From NCBI RefSeq assembly GCF_009674585.1, contig NZ_WKJP01000001.1, positions 1,426,001 through 1,490,000 on the forward strand: 64,000 bases of DNA, given 5' to 3'. Under the pieces are notes generated by a model. That model was given only the letters and a program-made list of their open reading frames with translations. It did not search any database and was not told the DNA's origin. The position numbers were made by a program, and so were the translations under genes. The DNA comes from Haloferax marinisediminis. GTDB taxonomy: Archaea; Halobacteriota; Halobacteria; Halobacteriales; Haloferacaceae. Shown piece by piece: positions 1 to 8,173 of this stretch (positions are counted from its first letter, which is position 1; each line of letters opens with the position of its first letter).

Positions 1-87
1 TACCGCGGAGTCCATTAGGTGTCCATAGTCTACGGGTGGCCAAAAGCCTGACTCATGGGGAACGCTACGCTGTCGTGCGATTAGTGA

Positions 88-753
88 TTATGACCCACGG
101 GGAAGGCGGTCGAAGGCACGAGCGGCGAGAAACACCGCGAGAAACGACAGGCCAACGGTGATGACCGCGAGCAGGAGACCCGCCTCGTACTTCAGCGGAG
201 GATAGTAGCCGAACCCGTAGTCGAACACGTCGTTGACGAGGGCGAGTCCGAGGGCGAACACGAGCGCGCCCTTCGTCGTCGCGCCGTAGCGCGGGATGAG
301 ATACGCCGCGACGAGGAACCCGAGGTGCGTCAGCATGATTCCCCAGTAGTCCCAGAGCGCGGCGCCCGAAAATCCGACGTAGAGGTCGGGCCGGAGGTTC
401 AGTGCGACGGCCGTCCAGATGCCGTACTTGACCAACCAGACGAACGCGAGCGTGTGGAGATACGCGAGTGGCCGGTTGACTGGGGCGTCCACGACCCGCC
501 GACCGAGATTCGGGAGAAGCGTCGCCGCCGACAGCGTCATCAAGGCGAGGGCAGTCGGTGAGTCACCGAACAGCGGGTAGAGAAATGTCGGGATGTCTGC
601 GAGCGAGGGGTCCGAGTGAACGTAGAAACTCACGCCGACGAGGAACGCCGAGGCGTTGAGGAGGATGAAGACGACGAGGCTAGGGCCGTTTCCGAGGTAA
701 TACTCGACCCACTCGTCGACGGCCGCGTCGAGGTCGAAATCACGCAGACGCAT
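88..753 (-). CDS. DUF1405 family integral membrane protein
   Basis: 221 aa. It matches the DUF1405 pattern as I know it: a first helix, a periplasmic-type stretch, a GDSPTAL segment, then a VKYGIWT helix and several further hydrophobic helices (about six or seven in total). No biochemical function is established for the family. The ATG at 753 was chosen because the family homology begins there; the open frame continues upstream through proline/arginine/serine-rich sequence lying antisense to gpmI, which is not coding. It is divergent from gpmI with about 106 bp between the starts, so both promoters lie in that gap. Confidence 0.85.
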   Translation of the reverse strand: MRLRDFDLDAAVDEWVEYYLGNGPSLVVFILLNASAFLVGVSFYVHSDPSLADIPTFLYPLFGDSPTALALMTLSAATLLPNLGRRVVDAPVNRPLAYLHTLAFVWLVKYGIWTAVALNLRPDLYVGFSGAALWDYWGIMLTHLGFLVAAYLIPRYGATTKGALVFALGLALVNDVFDYGFGYYPPLKYEAGLLLAVITVGLSFLAVFLAARAFDRLPRGS

Positions 754-859
754 CGCCGATGTGGACGGTGCGCCGGAAGAAAAGGCCGTCGGGGTCGGCT
801 GAGAGGAAGGCGCTGCCAAGAACAAAGGACAATTACCCCAGGGTGCCGAACCAGCGGCT

Positions 860-2473
860 ATGAACGCAGCCCTCATCATCCTCGATGGATGGGGTCTCGG
901 TGACCACGACCGCCGCGATGCAATCAAAGCGGCGGACACACCGAACTTCGACACGTACCGCGACGCGGGTGCCTCCGGCACGCTCATCGTCGATGGCCGG
1001 CGCGTCGGCCTCCCGGACGGCCAGATGGGTAACAGCGAGGTCGGCCACCTCAACATCGGGGCCGGCCGCGTCGTCAAACAGGCGTACACCCGCATCGGCG
1101 ACAGCATCGAAGACGGGTCGTTCTACGAGAACGAGGCTATCACGGCCGCCTACGACCACGTAGAAGAGACCGGCGGGCGCGTCCACCTGATGGGACTCGT
1201 CTCCGACGGTGGTGTCCACTCCGATCAAGAACACCTCCACGCGCTCATCGAACTCGCCGCAGACCGCGGTGTCGGCGCCGTCACCCACGCATTCATGGAC
1301 GGACGCGACACCTCCCCGACCGGCGGCGAAGGCTACCTCACCAATCTCGAAGCCGTCGTCGACGAACAGGGAACCGGGCAGGTCGCCACCGTCACCGGAC
1401 GCTACTACGCGATGGACCGCGACCAGAACTGGGAGCGGACCAAGCGCGCCTACGACGCAATCGTCGAGCGCGAGGCCGAGTGGACCGCAGACACCGCCGT
1501 CGACGCCGTCACCAAGTCGTACGACCGCGGCGACACCGACGAGTTCGTCGAACCGACGCTCGTCGACGACGCGCCCGCGCTCGAAGACGGTGACTCGGTC
1601 ATCTTCTTCAACTTCCGCGCGGACCGCGCTCGCCAACTCGTCCGGATGCTCTGCGACATCGAACCCGAGTGGGAGTTCGAGACAACGCCCCCGGAGATTC
1701 TCATGACGACGATGACACAGTACGACAAGACGTTCGACGTGTCCGTCGCGTTCCCGCCGGAGCAACCCGAAGACACACTCGGCGAAGTTATCTCTGAGGC
1801 GGGGATGACGCAGTTGCGCCTCGCAGAATCCGAGAAGTACCCGCACGTCACCTACTTCCTCAACGGCGGCCGCGAAATCGAGTTCGAGGGCGAGATTCGA
1901 CGCATCGTCCCGAGTCCGGACGTGCCGACCTACGACCTCCAGCCCGAGATGTCCGCCGAGGAACTCACCGACACGGCCATCGACTACATCGAGTCCGACG
2001 ACCCGAACGTGATGGTGCTCAACTACGCTAATCCCGACATGGTCGGCCACACCGGCGACTACGAGGCCGCGATTGCGGCGGTCGAAGCAGTCGACGAGCA
2101 GCTCGGCCGACTCGTCGAGAGCGTCCGCGCACACGGTGGCCACGTCTGTATCACCGCCGACCACGGCAACGCGGACGATATGGGAACCGAGGAAGAACCC
2201 CACACCGCACACACGTTCAACCCGGTTCCGTTCGTCTATTTGGCAGCGGAGAACGCCGAGAACGCCGAGAATGGCAAAAATGGCAAGAACGGCAAGAACA
2301 GCAAGAATGGCAAAAATGGCAAGAACGACGAGAACGACGAGTCGGACCGCCCGCTCTCGGGTGGACGGTCCATCCGCGACGGAGGGTCGCTCTGCGATAT
2401 CGCACCGACGCTCCTCGAACTGGTCGAAGTCGACCAGCCTGCTGCGATGACTGGCGAGTCGCTCCTCGACTAA
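860..2473 (+). CDS. gpmI: 2,3-bisphosphoglycerate-independent phosphoglycerate mutase
   Basis: 537 aa cytosolic glycolytic/gluconeogenic enzyme interconverting 3- and 2-phosphoglycerate with two Mn ions. The N-terminal LDGWG motif supplies metal ligand Asp9. MGNSEVGH contains the phosphorylated Ser59. The HAFMDGRDT and ADHGNADDMG motifs and the later HTAHT histidines complete the alkaline-phosphatase-fold active site. After residue 463 there is a low-complexity run of about 34 residues built from E-N-A and G-K-N units, which the family normally lacks; it sits in a loop after the last metal histidine and before the conserved C-terminal SLCDIAPTLLEL helix, so the enzyme is probably still active. 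The start is the first ATG, just before the conserved N-terminus. Confidence 0.97.
   Translation: MNAALIILDGWGLGDHDRRDAIKAADTPNFDTYRDAGASGTLIVDGRRVGLPDGQMGNSEVGHLNIGAGRVVKQAYTRIGDSIEDGSFYENEAITAAYDHVEETGGRVHLMGLVSDGGVHSDQEHLHALIELAADRGVGAVTHAFMDGRDTSPTGGEGYLTNLEAVVDEQGTGQVATVTGRYYAMDRDQNWERTKRAYDAIVEREAEWTADTAVDAVTKSYDRGDTDEFVEPTLVDDAPALEDGDSVIFFNFRADRARQLVRMLCDIEPEWEFETTPPEILMTTMTQYDKTFDVSVAFPPEQPEDTLGEVISEAGMTQLRLAESEKYPHVTYFLNGGREIEFEGEIRRIVPSPDVPTYDLQPEMSAEELTDTAIDYIESDDPNVMVLNYANPDMVGHTGDYEAAIAAVEAVDEQLGRLVESVRAHGGHVCITADHGNADDMGTEEEPHTAHTFNPVPFVYLAAENAENAENGKNGKNGKNSKNGKNGKNDENDESDRPLSGGRSIRDGGSLCDIAPTLLELVEVDQPAAMTGESLLD
2249..2341 (+). repeat. Intragenic 6/9-nt low-complexity repeat in gpmI
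   Basis: Degenerate repeats of GAGAACGCC followed by GGCAAGAAC/GGCAAAAAT units encode alternating E-N-A and then G-K-N residues. The stretch is noticeably richer in A and lower in GC than the surrounding gene. It stays in frame, so it reads as an expanded microsatellite tolerated within the protein. Confidence 0.85.
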
Positions 2474-2508
2474 CTGACCACTGTTCGTTTTCGTTCGGCT
2501 TTCGACGC

Positions 2509-3141
2509 CTACGCCTCTGTCCCTGCTCGGTACCGGCGGTACGCAGGCGGAACGAGAAGTGCACACCCCGCGAGCGCCGCGAGTGCGACGAACTCGGGGC
2601 GGACGATTGCCTGCAGGGAGTCGGTCGTGAGCGTCTCGACAGACGTGCCGGCGACGACGCCGGCAATCGCCCACGGGAGTTCGCCGAGCGCTGTCCCGAG
2701 TGCAAACGCGCCGAGTCTGACGTTCGCGACGCCTGCTGCAACCGACACGACGTCAGAAGGAACCGGCAACAGTCTGCTCGCAGTCACGCCTCTGACAGAC
2801 CCGGTGATGGCGACGGTCTGCTCGCCGACTTCGGCCAGTCTACTCGTCCCGCGGAACCGGCGTGCGAAGATAAACGGCGGGATACTCGTGAGGACGATGA
2901 GCGCGAGGGCGAACGGAATCCCGATTGGGCCGAGTCCATACCCGACGATGAGCGCGAGGAGCGTCGTCGGCCACGCGAGGAGCGGACGAACGAGGGCGAG
3001 GAGGCTCACGGCGACGACGAGACGAACCGGGTCGGCGGCGACCCACGTCGCGTGCGAGACGACGGCCGCTGGTGAGACGACGAACGCACCGACCAACAGC
3101 ACGGCCAGTGCGAGGCCAGCGACGAGACGTGGGCGCTTCAC
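2509..3141 (-). CDS. TVP38/TMEM64 (DedA-like) family membrane protein
   Basis: 210 aa with about five hydrophobic segments. The layout is typical of the TVP38/TMEM64/SNARE-associated domain: an N-terminal helix, a central re-entrant region (residues about 55-90) with GYGLGPIG, then RLLPVPSDVVSVAAGVANVR, a version of the family's R-x-x-P motif. Family members are thought to move lipids or act in membrane homeostasis; the substrate here is unknown. It converges on gpmI, whose stop is 35 bp away. The start ATG at 3141 directly precedes the first helix. Confidence 0.85.
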   Translation of the reverse strand: MKRPRLVAGLALAVLLVGAFVVSPAAVVSHATWVAADPVRLVVAVSLLALVRPLLAWPTTLLALIVGYGLGPIGIPFALALIVLTSIPPFIFARRFRGTSRLAEVGEQTVAITGSVRGVTASRLLPVPSDVVSVAAGVANVRLGAFALGTALGELPWAIAGVVAGTSVETLTTDSLQAIVRPEFVALAALAGCALLVPPAYRRYRAGTEA

Positions 3142-3231
3142 GGTAACTCGACAGAGCGTCGTCTCGCAGCGACCAAACGCTTTGTGCTTCGGAGGGCTTT
3201 AGCCCGATGGGACTCGAATAGCATCCGACTC

Positions 3232-3603
3232 GTGACGGACCAACCACGTGAGGAACGCGTCGAACTCGCACTCGAACTCCTCGCACACCTCGAAGTCGAC
3301 GAACTCTCGCTCGCCGAGGTAGTCGACCGTATCGAGACGGTCACGACGGACCCGACACTCACGCGAGACATCCTCGACACGGCGGAACTCCGGGGCATCA
3401 TCGAGCGAGACGGTGGCCGAATTCGTCACCATCGCGGCGGAACGTTCGTCCGCTTCGAGAGTCAGGTCGTCCAGCGTGAGGGCGACTTCGACTGCCGTCG
3501 CTGCGGTGCGTCGATATCGACAGGGCACTTCGTCCGATTCGAATCGGGCGAACTCGGCCCATTCGGGTCGTCGTGTATCAGAAAAGTCCTCGGACGAGAG
3601 TAG
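3232..3603 (+). CDS. Haloarchaeal winged-helix/zinc-site protein (DUF5830-like)
   Basis: 123 aa starting at GTG. Residues 1-65 look like a winged-helix fold (LELLAHLEVDELSLAEVVDRIE ... LRGIIERDGGRIR). The C-terminal half carries CxxC (CRRC), a histidine in STGHFVRF and a final Cys in GSSCIRKV, suggesting one zinc site. I recall this pattern as DUF5830, with moderate confidence. GTG was chosen because an upstream ATG at 3184 would add 16 arginine-rich residues outside the conserved part. Probably a DNA- or RNA-binding regulator, by inference only. Confidence 0.75.
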   Translation: MTDQPREERVELALELLAHLEVDELSLAEVVDRIETVTTDPTLTRDILDTAELRGIIERDGGRIRHHRGGTFVRFESQVVQREGDFDCRRCGASISTGHFVRFESGELGPFGSSCIRKVLGRE

Positions 3604-3696
3604 GCAGGTTCGGACGAGAGTAGACCGGTTCAGACGAGAGTAGACGGGCGCTCTGAGACGGAGCGACAGACGAGAAGTCGAGTGTGGAAAGCCGAC

Positions 3697-4755
3697 CTAC
3701 CGACCGCGTCGGAGTTCTTCGATGAGTTGTTCGATGAGCTGTTGCTGGTAGTCGAGTTGCTCGGTTTGCGCCTCGACGACGGTGCGGAGTGCCTCGACTT
3801 CGGCCGCGAGTTCCGAGATGTCGCCGTCTGAATCTGCTGCCGGTTCGAACCCGGAGCCTTCGAAGCCGAGGTCTGCCGCGTCAGCGACCTTGTTCGCAGA
3901 AGACTGAACCGTCTGCGTCTCGGTCGTCGAACTCCCGGTACTCGTCGCTTCGACGGTCTGTTTCTCAGGCGGTTCGTCGGAGTCGTCGTCTGCACTCCGT
4001 GTCGCGTTCGCCGGTTCGTCGGACAGTTCGCCGGGGTTGGCGCTCAGTGGGTCTGGACCCGCTCCGAAGTCGGTGTTGTCCCGCGCTTCTTCGACGCTCT
4101 CGTCTTCTTCTTGCTGTTCGGCAATCATGAGACGGAACTCTTCGAGGCTTCCTACGTCGTGGTGCGCACAGAGTGCGTTCGCGAGTTTCTCGCGGACGAC
4201 ACGTGCCTCTTCGTTCGGGATTTTGAATCGCTCTTGGCGGCCGTTGACGGTGAGGACGACTGTCGTCGCGACACTGCCCGATTCGAACTCCAGGTCGGTC
4301 ACGTTGTCGTAGTGGTACGACTCGTAGTCTTCGTCCCACACCGCGCTTCCGATGTGGCGGACGACGCGGCGCTCGGCGACGGTGAACGTGAGTTCGCTGA
4401 ACCGGAACGACTGGACGACACGTTCGTCGTCGTCGATGACACCGGCAGCAGAGAGGACACCTTCGACGACGGGCTGGAGTGCCTCGTCGAGGTGTTTCAC
4501 AGAGAGACCGAACGTCTGAGTTCCGTCGAGACCGTAGTCGAGTGATATCTTTCCTTTCCGTCGTCCTTCGCTCACCGAGAGTCGCTCGGCAGCGTGTGAG
4601 AACTCGTCGACAGATTCGTCCGAGAGGAGTCCCTCGGCGCGGTACACGAGTGTCCGCGTTGGAGTCACAAACAGTTCGTCCTCGCCCCCGAGGTGCACGC
4701 GGGACACCACGTCTTCCCCACCGAGGACGGACTGGACGATCTCCGGTTGGCTCAT
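3697..4755 (-). CDS. Haloarchaeal conserved protein with C-terminal coiled coil (DUF7115-like)
   Basis: 352 aa. Residues 1-210 form a conserved domain that may have a PH-like fold (VSRVHLGGEDELFVTPTRTLVYR ... NVTDLEFESGSVATTVVLTVNGRQ). Residues 225-310 are a disordered Asp/Glu/Ser/Thr-rich linker. The last 45 residues, ending LEALRTVVEAQTEQLDYQQQLIEQLIEELRRGR-like heptads, predict a coiled coil and so oligomerisation. The ATG at 4755 (MSQPEI) was preferred over one nine codons upstream because conservation-like sequence starts there. I recall the family as DUF7115; its function is unknown. Confidence 0.75.
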   Translation of the reverse strand: MSQPEIVQSVLGGEDVVSRVHLGGEDELFVTPTRTLVYRAEGLLSDESVDEFSHAAERLSVSEGRRKGKISLDYGLDGTQTFGLSVKHLDEALQPVVEGVLSAAGVIDDDERVVQSFRFSELTFTVAERRVVRHIGSAVWDEDYESYHYDNVTDLEFESGSVATTVVLTVNGRQERFKIPNEEARVVREKLANALCAHHDVGSLEEFRLMIAEQQEEDESVEEARDNTDFGAGPDPLSANPGELSDEPANATRSADDDSDEPPEKQTVEATSTGSSTTETQTVQSSANKVADAADLGFEGSGFEPAADSDGDISELAAEVEALRTVVEAQTEQLDYQQQLIEQLIEELRRGR

Positions 4756-4895
4756 GCGTGTGTGCACCCAGTGTCGGGTCATAAATCCGTGGGTCAGTCA
4801 GTCACGAATGACGGTAGTGAGCTCTGTCATGTCGGCGGTGGCCACCCGGTCCGAGTGCTATGGTGACTCGCACCGGAGCCGGTCAAGATGAGAAG

Positions 4896-4903
4896 CTTAA
4901 ATA
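4896..4903 (+). promoter_or_regulatory. TATA box of tRNA-Met
   Basis: CTTAAATA lies 26-33 nt upstream of the first base of the mature tRNA, the usual spacing for an archaeal box A, so transcription would start essentially at the mature 5' end. Confidence 0.7.
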
Positions 4904-4928
4904 CAATCACCGAACAACGCGAAGATGA

Positions 4929-5077
4929 GCCCGGGTGGCTTAGCTGGACATAGCGCCGCACTCATAGGGTTTCACAATCGGTGCGGAACGCCTTGGAAGC
5001 CTCCGCCCCTCGCGAGGTCATGCCGGCCTCGCACCTGGGACATGCGGAGATCGTGGGTTCGGAGCCCACCCCGGGCA
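4929..5077 (+). tRNA. Elongator tRNA-Met(CAU) with intron
   Basis: Acceptor stem GCCCGGG (4929-4935) pairs with CCCGGGC (5070-5076), followed by discriminator A. The T arm is GTGGG-TTCGGAG-CCCAC. The anticodon stem CCGCA/TGCGG closes a 7-nt loop with CAU at 4963-4965. The loop is interrupted after position 37 by a 75-nt intron (4967-5041), so the mature tRNA is 74 nt without an encoded CCA. An intron of this length at this place is known for Haloferax elongator tRNA-Met. Archaeal splicing endonuclease would cut it at a bulge-helix-bulge. Confidence 0.95.
4967..5041 (+). other. tRNA-Met intron
   Basis: 75-nt GC-rich intron at the canonical 37/38 site; the exons rejoin as CTCATA|A followed by TGCGG. 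I saw no convincing C/D-box pair inside it, unlike the guide-RNA intron known from haloarchaeal tRNA-Trp. Confidence 0.9.
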
Positions 5078-5568
5078 CTACTCAATTTCACGACGTCACG
5101 ACCCAAACAGAGCGACGCCACCGTGGTCGTCTTCCGTCCTTCTCACAGCTCTGTACAGGCCGACCACAAAGCCCTCTCTGCTCTGACTATTCATTTTGAG
5201 AAATTCTTAAAAACGTCTTTCCCGGCGGCGAAATCTATGTTTCTCACACGTCTACAGCCAACACACTTTACTACTCAGGTATCCATTTGGTATACGCTGT
5301 TGTCAGAGGGACCCTCCAGTTTGGCCGGCGAACTCGTTGGCTAGACTCCCCCACATCTCTCCACCAGAGCAGTTTACAAGTCCCTGGCAGCAGGTAGAGT
5401 CAGTTGCAAACGTGGCGGGACGTAGTTCCCCTCGTCACGCTATTCTCTATACGACTCGTCGCCGACAGACGCATCCTCGCCCGACGACGTCGCCGACAGG
5501 TGAAACAGACTGCACTGCAGCACAACAGCCATCGACGTCGAACGGCCCGCGATAGTTCGAACCGCTGT
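5078..5568. other. 491-bp gap without a recognisable gene
   Basis: This stretch lies between tRNA-Met and the 3' end of trpB. It has an AT-rich part near 5180-5245 with T runs that could end the tRNA transcript. No open frame with haloarchaeal codon use, no RNA fold I recognise and no clear repeat is visible. Only frames shorter than about 30 codons, or frames antisense to trpB, occur. Confidence 0.6.
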
Positions 5569-6720
5569 TTACAGGTCGAACTTCTCGGACGCAGTCTCCA
5601 TGTCCTTGTCGCCACGACCGGAGAGGTTGACGAGGATAGTCTCGTGTTCTCCCTCTTCGGCCAGTTGAATCGCGCGGGCGACGGCGTGACTGGATTCGAG
5701 CGCGGGAATGATGCCTTCGGTCTCACTGAGTTCGCGGAACGCGGCGAGTGCTTCGTCGTCCGTGACGCCAGTGTACTCTGCTCGGCCGAGAGCGCGGAAC
5801 ATCGCGTGTTCGGGGCCGACACCGGGGTAGTCGAGGCCGGCAGAAACCGAGTGGACTTCCACGTCGTCGTCGATGACGCGGGTTCGCATGCCGTGAATCA
5901 CGTCGTCTTTCCCCTTCGCCAGTGGGGCGGCGTGCCGCTTCGACGACGACCCTTCACCGCCGCCTTCGGCACCGTAGAACGCCACGTCGTCGTCGCGGAA
6001 GGCGTGGAAGAGGCCGATTGCGTTCGACCCGCCGCCGACACAGGCAACGGCGGCGTCCGGGAGTTCGCCCGTGCGTTCGAGGAACTGTTCACGCGCTTCC
6101 TGTCCGATGACGCTCTGGAAGTCACGAACCATACGCGGGAAGGGGTCGGGGCCGACGACGCTCCCGACGAGGTAGTGGGTGTCGTCGATGTTCTGTGCGA
6201 AGTCCTCTAACGCCGCGTCGACTGCGTCGGCGAGTCCGGAGTTGCCGCGAGTCACTTCGTTGACTTCGGCGCCCATCAGGCGCATCCGGAAGACGTTCAT
6301 CCGCTGCCGGTCGGCGTCTTTCTTCCCCATGTAAATCTCCGTGTCGAGGCCGAAGAGCGCGCCGACCATCGCCGTCGCCGTCCCGTGTTGACCGGCACCC
6401 GTCTCGGCGATGAGGCGCTTCTTTCCTGCTTTCGACGCGAGCAGTGCCTGTCCGAGCGCGTTGTTTATCTTGTGGGCACCGCCGTGGAGCAGGTCCTCAC
6501 GCTTCAGATAGATGTCGGCACCGTACCGGTCGCTGAGGTTCTGCGCGTGGTACAGCGGAGTCGACCGCCCAGCAAACTCTTCGAGCAGTCGTCGGAACTC
6601 GGCTTGGAACTCCTCGGTGTTCGAAATCTCGTCGTACGCGCCTGCGAGTTGTTCGAGTGACTCCTCGAGCATATCGGGCACGTATCGTCCGCCGTACCCG
6701 TCGAAATCGCCTTGTGACAT
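5569..6720 (-). CDS. trpB: Tryptophan synthase beta chain (stand-alone)
   Basis: 383 aa PLP enzyme joining indole and serine into tryptophan. GGRYVPDML at the N-terminus, LKREDLLHGGAHKIN with PLP-lysine Lys84, the E-TGAGQHGTA loop and the phosphate-binding glycine loop CVGGGSNAIG are all present. It is of the TrpB1 type that works with TrpA, not the longer TrpB2 type. The ATG at 6720 begins the conserved N-terminus; upstream in-frame sequence is not TrpB-like. Oddly, neither trpA nor trpC is adjacent: the next gene on this strand upstream is a spondin-domain lipoprotein 226 bp away. It could be a second copy or an unlinked sole copy. Confidence 0.95.
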   Translation of the reverse strand: MSQGDFDGYGGRYVPDMLEESLEQLAGAYDEISNTEEFQAEFRRLLEEFAGRSTPLYHAQNLSDRYGADIYLKREDLLHGGAHKINNALGQALLASKAGKKRLIAETGAGQHGTATAMVGALFGLDTEIYMGKKDADRQRMNVFRMRLMGAEVNEVTRGNSGLADAVDAALEDFAQNIDDTHYLVGSVVGPDPFPRMVRDFQSVIGQEAREQFLERTGELPDAAVACVGGGSNAIGLFHAFRDDDVAFYGAEGGGEGSSSKRHAAPLAKGKDDVIHGMRTRVIDDDVEVHSVSAGLDYPGVGPEHAMFRALGRAEYTGVTDDEALAAFRELSETEGIIPALESSHAVARAIQLAEEGEHETILVNLSGRGDKDMETASEKFDL

Positions 6721-6946
6721 GTCTATCCATGCCAAATTCGTCCACCCACAAAAAGCGTTCTTAGATGACCAATTTCGCACATCAGTGCCTGCGAGAGAAC
6801 TGCAGATATCGGGCGAAGGTTGAAAAGGGAACGAGGGACGAAGTGGGACCGAAGGAAACAGTGGAGAGAACCGAGGGGTGAGAAGACGAGGGGTGACGGT
6901 ACGCGACAGAGCGAGTGTCGCGGGTGGCGTGTTCGTGTGTTCCGAC

Positions 6947-7729
6947 TCACGCCATGCGTTCGACTTGGACGAGTGCGACGGGGTCATCCCAGCCGTAGAC
7001 CTCCACGTCGAGGTCGCCGTCGCCGACGATACCACCGTGCGGGGTGATGACGCCGTCTTCGGCGAGGTCTGGGTTACTCGTTCCAGTCCCTTCGGTTCCG
7101 GAGTCGATACCGTAGAGGCCCTGCGCAGGCGGGACCATGTCGGCGTACATCTCGGTGTTCGTCTCAGTGCCGGCGTCGAAACTCGCTGCGAAGTACGACC
7201 GTGACTCGTTCACCTGGTCCGGGAGTGGGACGGTGTCGAGCCCGGTGAACCCGTCGTTCGTCCCGATGAGCATGCTCACGAACGAGAGGTATGCACCGCT
7301 CGCATCGGTCTCCAGTTCGAGTGTCGTCCACGACGGGAACATGTCACTCCCTGGCAGTTCGGTCGGAACGAGCGGTGTCTCGGCGATGGCGGCACCGCGA
7401 ACCTCGTTCAGGCTCTCGGCGAGTTCACCGAGGGGAGCGAGGTTCCCGTTCTCGGCGAGCTCCTTGATGGCGTCGTTCGCGGGGTCACCAACCGAGAAGA
7501 GTTCCACGCTGGGCTGGTGGGCCACCACGACAGGCGGCGTGAACGGTTGACTCGAGGTGAGGTTCGCCACGGTCACGCGGTAGGTGCGCGCAGACTGGTT
7601 ACCGTTGCCGTTGCCGTCCGCCTGTAGTGCGGTCACTCCACCGAGGCACCCGGCGAGTGCGGTCAGCGCACCAGCGCCGGTTAGTCCGAGGACGGTTCGT
7701 CGTGTCGTCGAAAATGATTTGTCGGTCAT
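6947..7729 (-). CDS. Tat-exported spondin-domain lipoprotein
   Basis: 260 aa. The N-terminus has a twin-arginine signal (TTRRTVLGLTG) followed by a lipobox-like TALAGC, as in haloarchaeal Tat lipoproteins anchored outside the cell. The rest (about 45-260) fits a spondin N-terminal domain: RVTVANLTSSQPFTPPVVVAHQ, then EVRGAAIAETPLVPTELPGS, YLSFVSMLIGTNDGFTGLD, and the closing DPVALVQVER strand. In animals this domain belongs to matrix proteins; in microbes the role is unknown. Its promoter region shares an 11-bp sequence with that of the nearby winged-helix gene. Confidence 0.85.
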   Translation of the reverse strand: MTDKSFSTTRRTVLGLTGAGALTALAGCLGGVTALQADGNGNGNQSARTYRVTVANLTSSQPFTPPVVVAHQPSVELFSVGDPANDAIKELAENGNLAPLGELAESLNEVRGAAIAETPLVPTELPGSDMFPSWTTLELETDASGAYLSFVSMLIGTNDGFTGLDTVPLPDQVNESRSYFAASFDAGTETNTEMYADMVPPAQGLYGIDSGTEGTGTSNPDLAEDGVITPHGGIVGDGDLDVEVYGWDDPVALVQVERMA

Positions 7730-7799
7730 CGTCTCTCACGTGTGGTTGAATCCACAGAGAGACAGACGTGAGATGACCTCATGTTGATTTTTCCAAATT

Positions 7800-7810
7800 A
7801 GTACCAAATT
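7800..7810. promoter_or_regulatory. Copy 1 of a shared 11-bp element (AGTACCAAATT)
   Basis: Exact 11-bp sequence found again at 8560-8570. This copy lies about 70 bp upstream of the spondin-lipoprotein start, the other about 110 bp upstream of the winged-helix regulator, in the same orientation relative to both genes. It may be an operator for the regulator; that is inference. Confidence 0.35.
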
Positions 7811-7828
7811 CTGCAACGAGGGCGCGAC

Positions 7829-7888
7829 TGTCTGCCGATTTGGCGAATCGTGACAGACGGTTTGTCTGCCGATTCAGCGCATCGTGAC
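7829..7888. repeat. Near-tandem 26-bp repeat at a gene 3' end
   Basis: 7829-7854 and 7863-7888 match at 23 of 26 positions with a 34-bp offset. The second copy contains the last codons and stop of the small membrane gene ending at 7874; the first lies just beyond it. CAGAC/GTCTG between the copies could also form a short hairpin that ends transcription. Confidence 0.6.
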
Positions 7889-8170
7889 GTACGTCAGGAA
7901 CGTGAGCGCGAGGAGTTGGAGTGCGCGGAGGACGAGTACCGCCTGTTGGACGTGCGGGTCGCCCGAGTAGAGACTCTGCATGGTGAACAGGAAGTACAGC
8001 GCGAACGCGTTCTCGACGAGCATCACCACTGCGAACGCGAGGAGGCCGAGGACGAGCGACGTCCGGAACGTCCGGTAGTTGCGAACCCACACGGCGGCTA
8101 ACGCCGCGAGGAAGACGATGTTCACGCCCGAAAGGACGCTCGCTGCCATAATTTGGGTGCCCATTGCCAT
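7874..8170 (-). CDS. Small haloarchaeal membrane protein paired with a wHTH regulator (DUF7521-like)
   Basis: 98 aa with three hydrophobic helices (about 8-27, 37-62 and 74-95). It starts 3 nt after the stop of the winged-helix gene, so the two are co-transcribed. A small three-helix membrane protein beside a winged-helix regulator is a recurring haloarchaeal pair; I recall the family as DUF7521, with moderate confidence. It may act as a membrane sensor or anchor for the regulator (inference). An alternative start at 8164 removes two residues. Confidence 0.75.
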   Translation of the reverse strand: MAMGTQIMAASVLSGVNIVFLAALAAVWVRNYRTFRTSLVLGLLAFAVVMLVENAFALYFLFTMQSLYSGDPHVQQAVLVLRALQLLALTFLTYVTMR

Positions 8171-8173
8171 GGT

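Noticed and set aside
2249-2341. CRISPR-like regular repeat
   Set aside because: Units are 6-9 nt, inside a coding frame, with no spacers.
833-2674. 613-codon open frame antisense to gpmI
   Set aside because: It is the reverse-complement shadow of a well supported gene; the sequence is rich in Arg, Val and Asp without any domain.
4967-5041. Box C/D guide RNA within the tRNA-Met intron
   Set aside because: No recognisable C (RTGATGA) and D (CTGA) pair was found.
4925-5344. Open frame reading through tRNA-Met and its intron
   Set aside because: The tRNA fold and intron fully explain the first 150 bases, and the rest lacks protein-like features.
5404-6210. 268-codon frame antisense to the trpB 3' end
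   Set aside because: Shadow of trpB; no conserved features.
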